A stretch of DNA of 7,893 nt from Bacteroidales bacterium. GTDB lineage: Bacteria > Bacteroidota > Bacteroidia > Bacteroidales > UBA4181. A program made the position numbers and the translations under genes. Of this stretch, positions 6,075-7,893 are shown in pieces. The notes under the pieces were generated by a model that worked only from the letters and a program-made list of their open reading frames with translations, had not been told where the DNA came from and ran no database searches. Location: the NCBI GenBank assembly GCA_031259205.1, contig JAIRLS010000028.1, positions 1-7,893 of the forward strand, in the 5' to 3' direction. Within the stretch, counting starts at the first letter, position 1, and each line of letters opens with the position of its first letter.

Positions 6075-6407
6075 ATGAGTCTGAAATTACATATCAAAAA
6101 AGGCGACACGGTAATTGTAAACGCCGGAAACGACAAAGGCGCCCAAGGTCGCGTGCTGGAAGTCATCCACGACAAGAAAACGGGGCGTGTACGCGCCCTG
6201 GTAGAAGGTGTGAACATGGTAACCAAACACACCAAACCTAACGCCAAAAATACCAATGGCGGCTTCGTTAAAAAAGAAGCGCCCATCCATATCTCAAATT
6301 TGAACCCGATTGACCCGAAAGAAAAAAAAGCCACTCGCATCGGCAGACGGACAGAAAACGGCCAACAGGTTCGCTATGCTAAAAAATCAGGGGAGATTAT
6401 CAAATGA
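6075..6407 (+). CDS. rplX: 50S ribosomal protein L24
   Basis: A 110-residue protein with the KOW motif near the N-terminus (KKGDTVIVNAGNDKGAQGRV, residues 7-26) followed by the L24 segment EGVNMVTKHTKP and then GGFVKKEAPIHISNLNPIDP. L24 nucleates folding of the 5' part of 23S rRNA during assembly of the large subunit. Its TGA stop overlaps the rplE ATG by 4 bp (6404-6407), a typical translational coupling arrangement. Confidence 0.96.
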   Translation: MSLKLHIKKGDTVIVNAGNDKGAQGRVLEVIHDKKTGRVRALVEGVNMVTKHTKPNAKNTNGGFVKKEAPIHISNLNPIDPKEKKATRIGRRTENGQQVRYAKKSGEIIK

Positions 6408-6967
6408 AAAAATACATTCCTACATACAAAACCAAGTATCAGAAGGACATCATTCCCGCTCTGATGAAAGAATTCAACTACACCAGCGTGATGCAAGTGC
6501 CCAGGATTGAGAAAATCATCATCAATCAAGGAGTAGGCCGCTATTCGGTAGCCGACAAGAAAATCGTCGATGCTTCCATCGCGGAAATATCTGCCATTGC
6601 AGGACAAAAAGCCGTTGCAACGGTTTCCCGCAAGGATATTTCCAACTTCAAACTCCGCAAAGGCGTTCCTGTTGGCGTATGCGTCACTTTACGCAGCGAC
6701 CGCATGTACGAATTTCTCGAAAGACTGATAGCAGTATCACTTCCGCGTATCCGCGATTTTAAAGGCATTTCGGCTAAATTAGACGGACGGGGCAATTACA
6801 GCCTCGGCATTTCCGAACAAATCATCTTTCCCGAAATAGACATCGACAAAGTGGTCAAAATCATCGGACTGGAAATAACCTTCGTAACTACCGCCCACAC
6901 CGACGAAGAAGGCTATGCTCTGCTTCGCGAATATGGATTACCGTTTAAAAATATAAAAAAGAATTAG
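6404..6967 (+). CDS. rplE: 50S ribosomal protein L5
   Basis: A 187-residue protein with the L5 features VMQVPRIEKIIINQGVGRYS, the segment FKLRKGVPVGVCVTLRSDRM, and the C-terminal region GNYSLGISEQIIFPEIDIDK and VTTAHTDEEGYALLREYGLP. L5 binds 5S rRNA as part of the central protuberance and contacts P-site tRNA. The length is close to the family norm (about 180). It starts within the last codons of rplX and is followed by rpsN after 3 bp. Confidence 0.97.
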   Translation: MKKYIPTYKTKYQKDIIPALMKEFNYTSVMQVPRIEKIIINQGVGRYSVADKKIVDASIAEISAIAGQKAVATVSRKDISNFKLRKGVPVGVCVTLRSDRMYEFLERLIAVSLPRIRDFKGISAKLDGRGNYSLGISEQIIFPEIDIDKVVKIIGLEITFVTTAHTDEEGYALLREYGLPFKNIKKN

Positions 6968-6970
6968 AAT

Positions 6971-7240
6971 ATGGCTAAAGAATCTATGAAAGCCCGCGAA
7001 GTGAAACGCGCAAAGATGGTCGCCAAATATGCTGAAAAACGCGCCAAACTGAAAGCCGAAGGCGATTTTCAAAAGTTGGCAACCCTGCCGCGCAATTCCA
7101 GCGTCGTTCGCATTCACAACCGATGTTCATTGACGGGACGGCCGAAAGGCTACATGCGTCAGTTCGGCGTCAGTCGCATCGTGTTCCGCGAAATGGCCTC
7201 CAAAGGATTGATACCGGGCGTTAAAAAAGCCAGCTGGTAA
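6971..7240 (+). CDS. rpsN: 30S ribosomal protein S14 (zinc-independent form)
   Basis: An 89-residue S14 of the long, cysteine-poor type: only one Cys is present (in HNRCSLTGRPKGYMRQFGVS), so the zinc ribbon of the short form is absent. The C-terminus SRIVFREMASKGLIPGVKKA followed by SW is the standard ending. S14 sits in the head of the small subunit. It is the last ribosomal protein gene here. In the usual order rpsH (S8) would follow directly, but the next 650 bp hold only hairpins and decayed genes. Confidence 0.97.
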   Translation: MAKESMKAREVKRAKMVAKYAEKRAKLKAEGDFQKLATLPRNSSVVRIHNRCSLTGRPKGYMRQFGVSRIVFREMASKGLIPGVKKASW

Positions 7241-7265
7241 GCGCGTCCGTCCATCCGGTAGAGAG

Positions 7266-7295
7266 AGGCAAGGCGATGAGAATCGCCGACTGCCT
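7266..7295 (+). terminator. Two-part hairpin just after rpsN
   Basis: AGGCA (7266-7270) pairs with TGCCT (7291-7295), and inside it GGCGAT (7272-7277) pairs with ATCGCC (7282-7287) around a GAGA loop. The structure begins 25 bp after the rpsN stop. It lacks a T-run, so it may protect the mRNA end rather than end transcription itself. A weaker stem (CTTGA 7304-7308 with TCAAG 7315-7319) follows. Confidence 0.5.
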
Positions 7296-7444
7296 TAGCT
7301 TGTCTTGATTCCACTCAAGCAGTTGACGGCACACACGCCGTCATTTATTGTTATGATTCTATTTGTTGCTCCTGCAATATCCTTTTCGTGTGTAACGATG
7401 ATCACAGCGATACCGGTACGATTCCTGACTTTGACACTGGGACG
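7295..7444 (-). pseudogene. C-terminal fragment of an ABC transporter ATPase
   Basis: The minus-strand frame ending with TAA at 7295-7297 reads RNRTGIAVIIVTHEKDIAGA, then TNRIITINDG and a short tail. This is the end of an ABC ATPase of the MacB/LolD type: the H-loop switch histidine in VTHEKDIA, followed by the closing strand and turn RIITINDG. Walker A, the signature motif and Walker B are all missing. Homology seems to stop near 7430, immediately beside the transposase remnant that ends at 7447. An intact gene of this family would need about 170 more residues, so the fragment is not functional. The simplest reading is an ABC transporter gene cut by insertion of the element next to it; the 5' part may lie beyond the window. 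Confidence 0.65.
7324..7350 (+). terminator. Probable intrinsic terminator of the rplV-rpsN operon
   Basis: TGACGGC (7324-7330) and GCCGTCA (7337-7343) form a perfect 7-bp stem with the 6-nt loop ACACAC, followed by the T-rich stretch TTTATTG. This fits a rho-independent terminator on the plus strand about 85 bp after rpsN. The same bases are also read by the ABC-ATPase remnant on the other strand, near its C-terminus. Confidence 0.6.
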
Positions 7445-7446
7445 TT

Positions 7447-7893
7447 CTAAAAAATTTTCCAAAATTTTGGTCGAAAAGTTTGCTGTATTGTTTCAGTTAT
7501 CGTTTCACCGCTGAGAGGCAATCTGATTTTCATAGAGGTTATCGTTTGGTAATGTCAATCACTTTATCTACACTCAAACCGATATGACTGCTTTTGAGTA
7601 TTCTTTCAAGTTCCTTGTACATTTTATACGCAGCAAATACAGGTACAGATGTGCGCTTCAATGCGTTTGGGGGTAAAGTGGGAGGACATCATCCCGTTCC
7701 TTTTCCTTTTCCTCAAATAAATCCCATTCGCCACAATGGGTGGAAATCCACTTTTGCCGGCATGATACAACTCCGCTATCTCTTCTTCCGATGAACTGCC
7801 CCAAATTGTCTTTCACTCGCGAAAACGACCTCCGTTTTTATCCACCACAACAACACTTGTCCTCCCCGACCTGTTTTTCTTTCTACGTACAAA
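7447..7893 (-). pseudogene. Internally deleted, frameshifted IS transposase remnant (IS1634-like)
   Basis: The fragment starts at the window edge with FVRRKKNRSGRTSVVVVDKN then GGRFRE, the N-terminal pattern of IS1634-type transposases. A TGA at 7813-7815 replaces the next codon; the frame continues KTIWGSSSEEEIAELYHAGK. A frame change near 7753 gives KWISTHCGEWDLFEEKEKER. At about 7680 the sequence jumps to C-terminal motifs HFTPKRIEAHIC. Another shift near 7635 gives AAYKMYKELERILKSSHIGL and SVDKVIDITK. A further shift near 7545 gives MKIRLPLSGETITETIQQ, ending FWKIF with TAG at 7447-7449. The DDE catalytic middle (probably around 300 residues) is gone, so it cannot transpose by itself. The family name rests on remembered motif patterns; DDE transposase identity is firmer than the family. 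Confidence 0.75.

Noticed and set aside
7305..7514. Plus-strand 69-codon open frame beginning MIPLKQLTAHTPS
   Set aside because: It is the antisense shadow of the ABC-ATPase fragment and the end of the transposase remnant, both of which match known families on the minus strand.
7594..7794. Plus-strand 66-codon open frame beginning MSILSSSLYILY
   Set aside because: It lies antisense to the transposase remnant and has no recognisable motifs.
1..7893. CRISPR array, tRNA or rRNA genes
   Set aside because: No regularly spaced repeats, cloverleaf sequences or conserved rRNA segments were seen on either strand.

Overview
The window looks like a chromosomal segment of a Bacteroidales-type bacterium (phylum Bacteroidota). 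Four things point that way. A secreted protein ends in a type IX secretion (Por) C-terminal sorting domain. A gene cluster runs DUF4271 - hemD - rnpA - yidD. Two promoters match the Bacteroidota pattern (-33 TTG, about 19-20 nt, -7 TAnnTTTG). The ribosomal proteins have Bacteroidota-style sequences. Strong Shine-Dalgarno sequences are largely absent, as is usual in this phylum.

Layout. 1-429 (+): the 3' end of a large secreted protein, with one InlB/Listeria-Bacteroides repeat followed by the sorting domain. 503-2977 (-): a four-gene unit read as DUF4271 membrane protein, HemD, RnpA, YidD, driven from a promoter at 3001-3032 and convergent with the secreted protein. 3054-3289: a 236-bp element built on a long imperfect inverted repeat, lying between the two divergent operons; it may be a structured RNA or a MITE-like repeat. 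3326-3355 (+): a promoter with a roughly 70-nt leader. 3432-7240 (+): nine tightly packed ribosomal protein genes, rplV-rpsC-rplP-rpmC-rpsQ-rplN-rplX-rplE-rpsN. 7266-7350: three successive hairpins, the last terminator-like. 7295-7444 (-): a C-terminal scrap of an ABC transporter ATPase. 7447-7893 (-): an internally deleted, frameshifted IS transposase that runs off the end of the window.

How it fits together. The ribosomal genes are the middle block of the usual S10-spc super-operon. Here the block starts at rplV with its own promoter (no rpsS before it) and ends at rpsN with terminator-like hairpins (no rpsH after it). The right-hand break abuts mobile-element debris, so the super-operon appears to have been split by rearrangement, or the contig is chimeric. 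The left cluster combines haem synthesis (HemD), tRNA 5' processing (RnpA) and membrane protein insertion (YidD), a grouping known in Bacteroidota.

I see no wholly new system. The least explained parts are the inverted-repeat element at 3054-3289 and the isolated ribosomal protein block with its decayed right flank.
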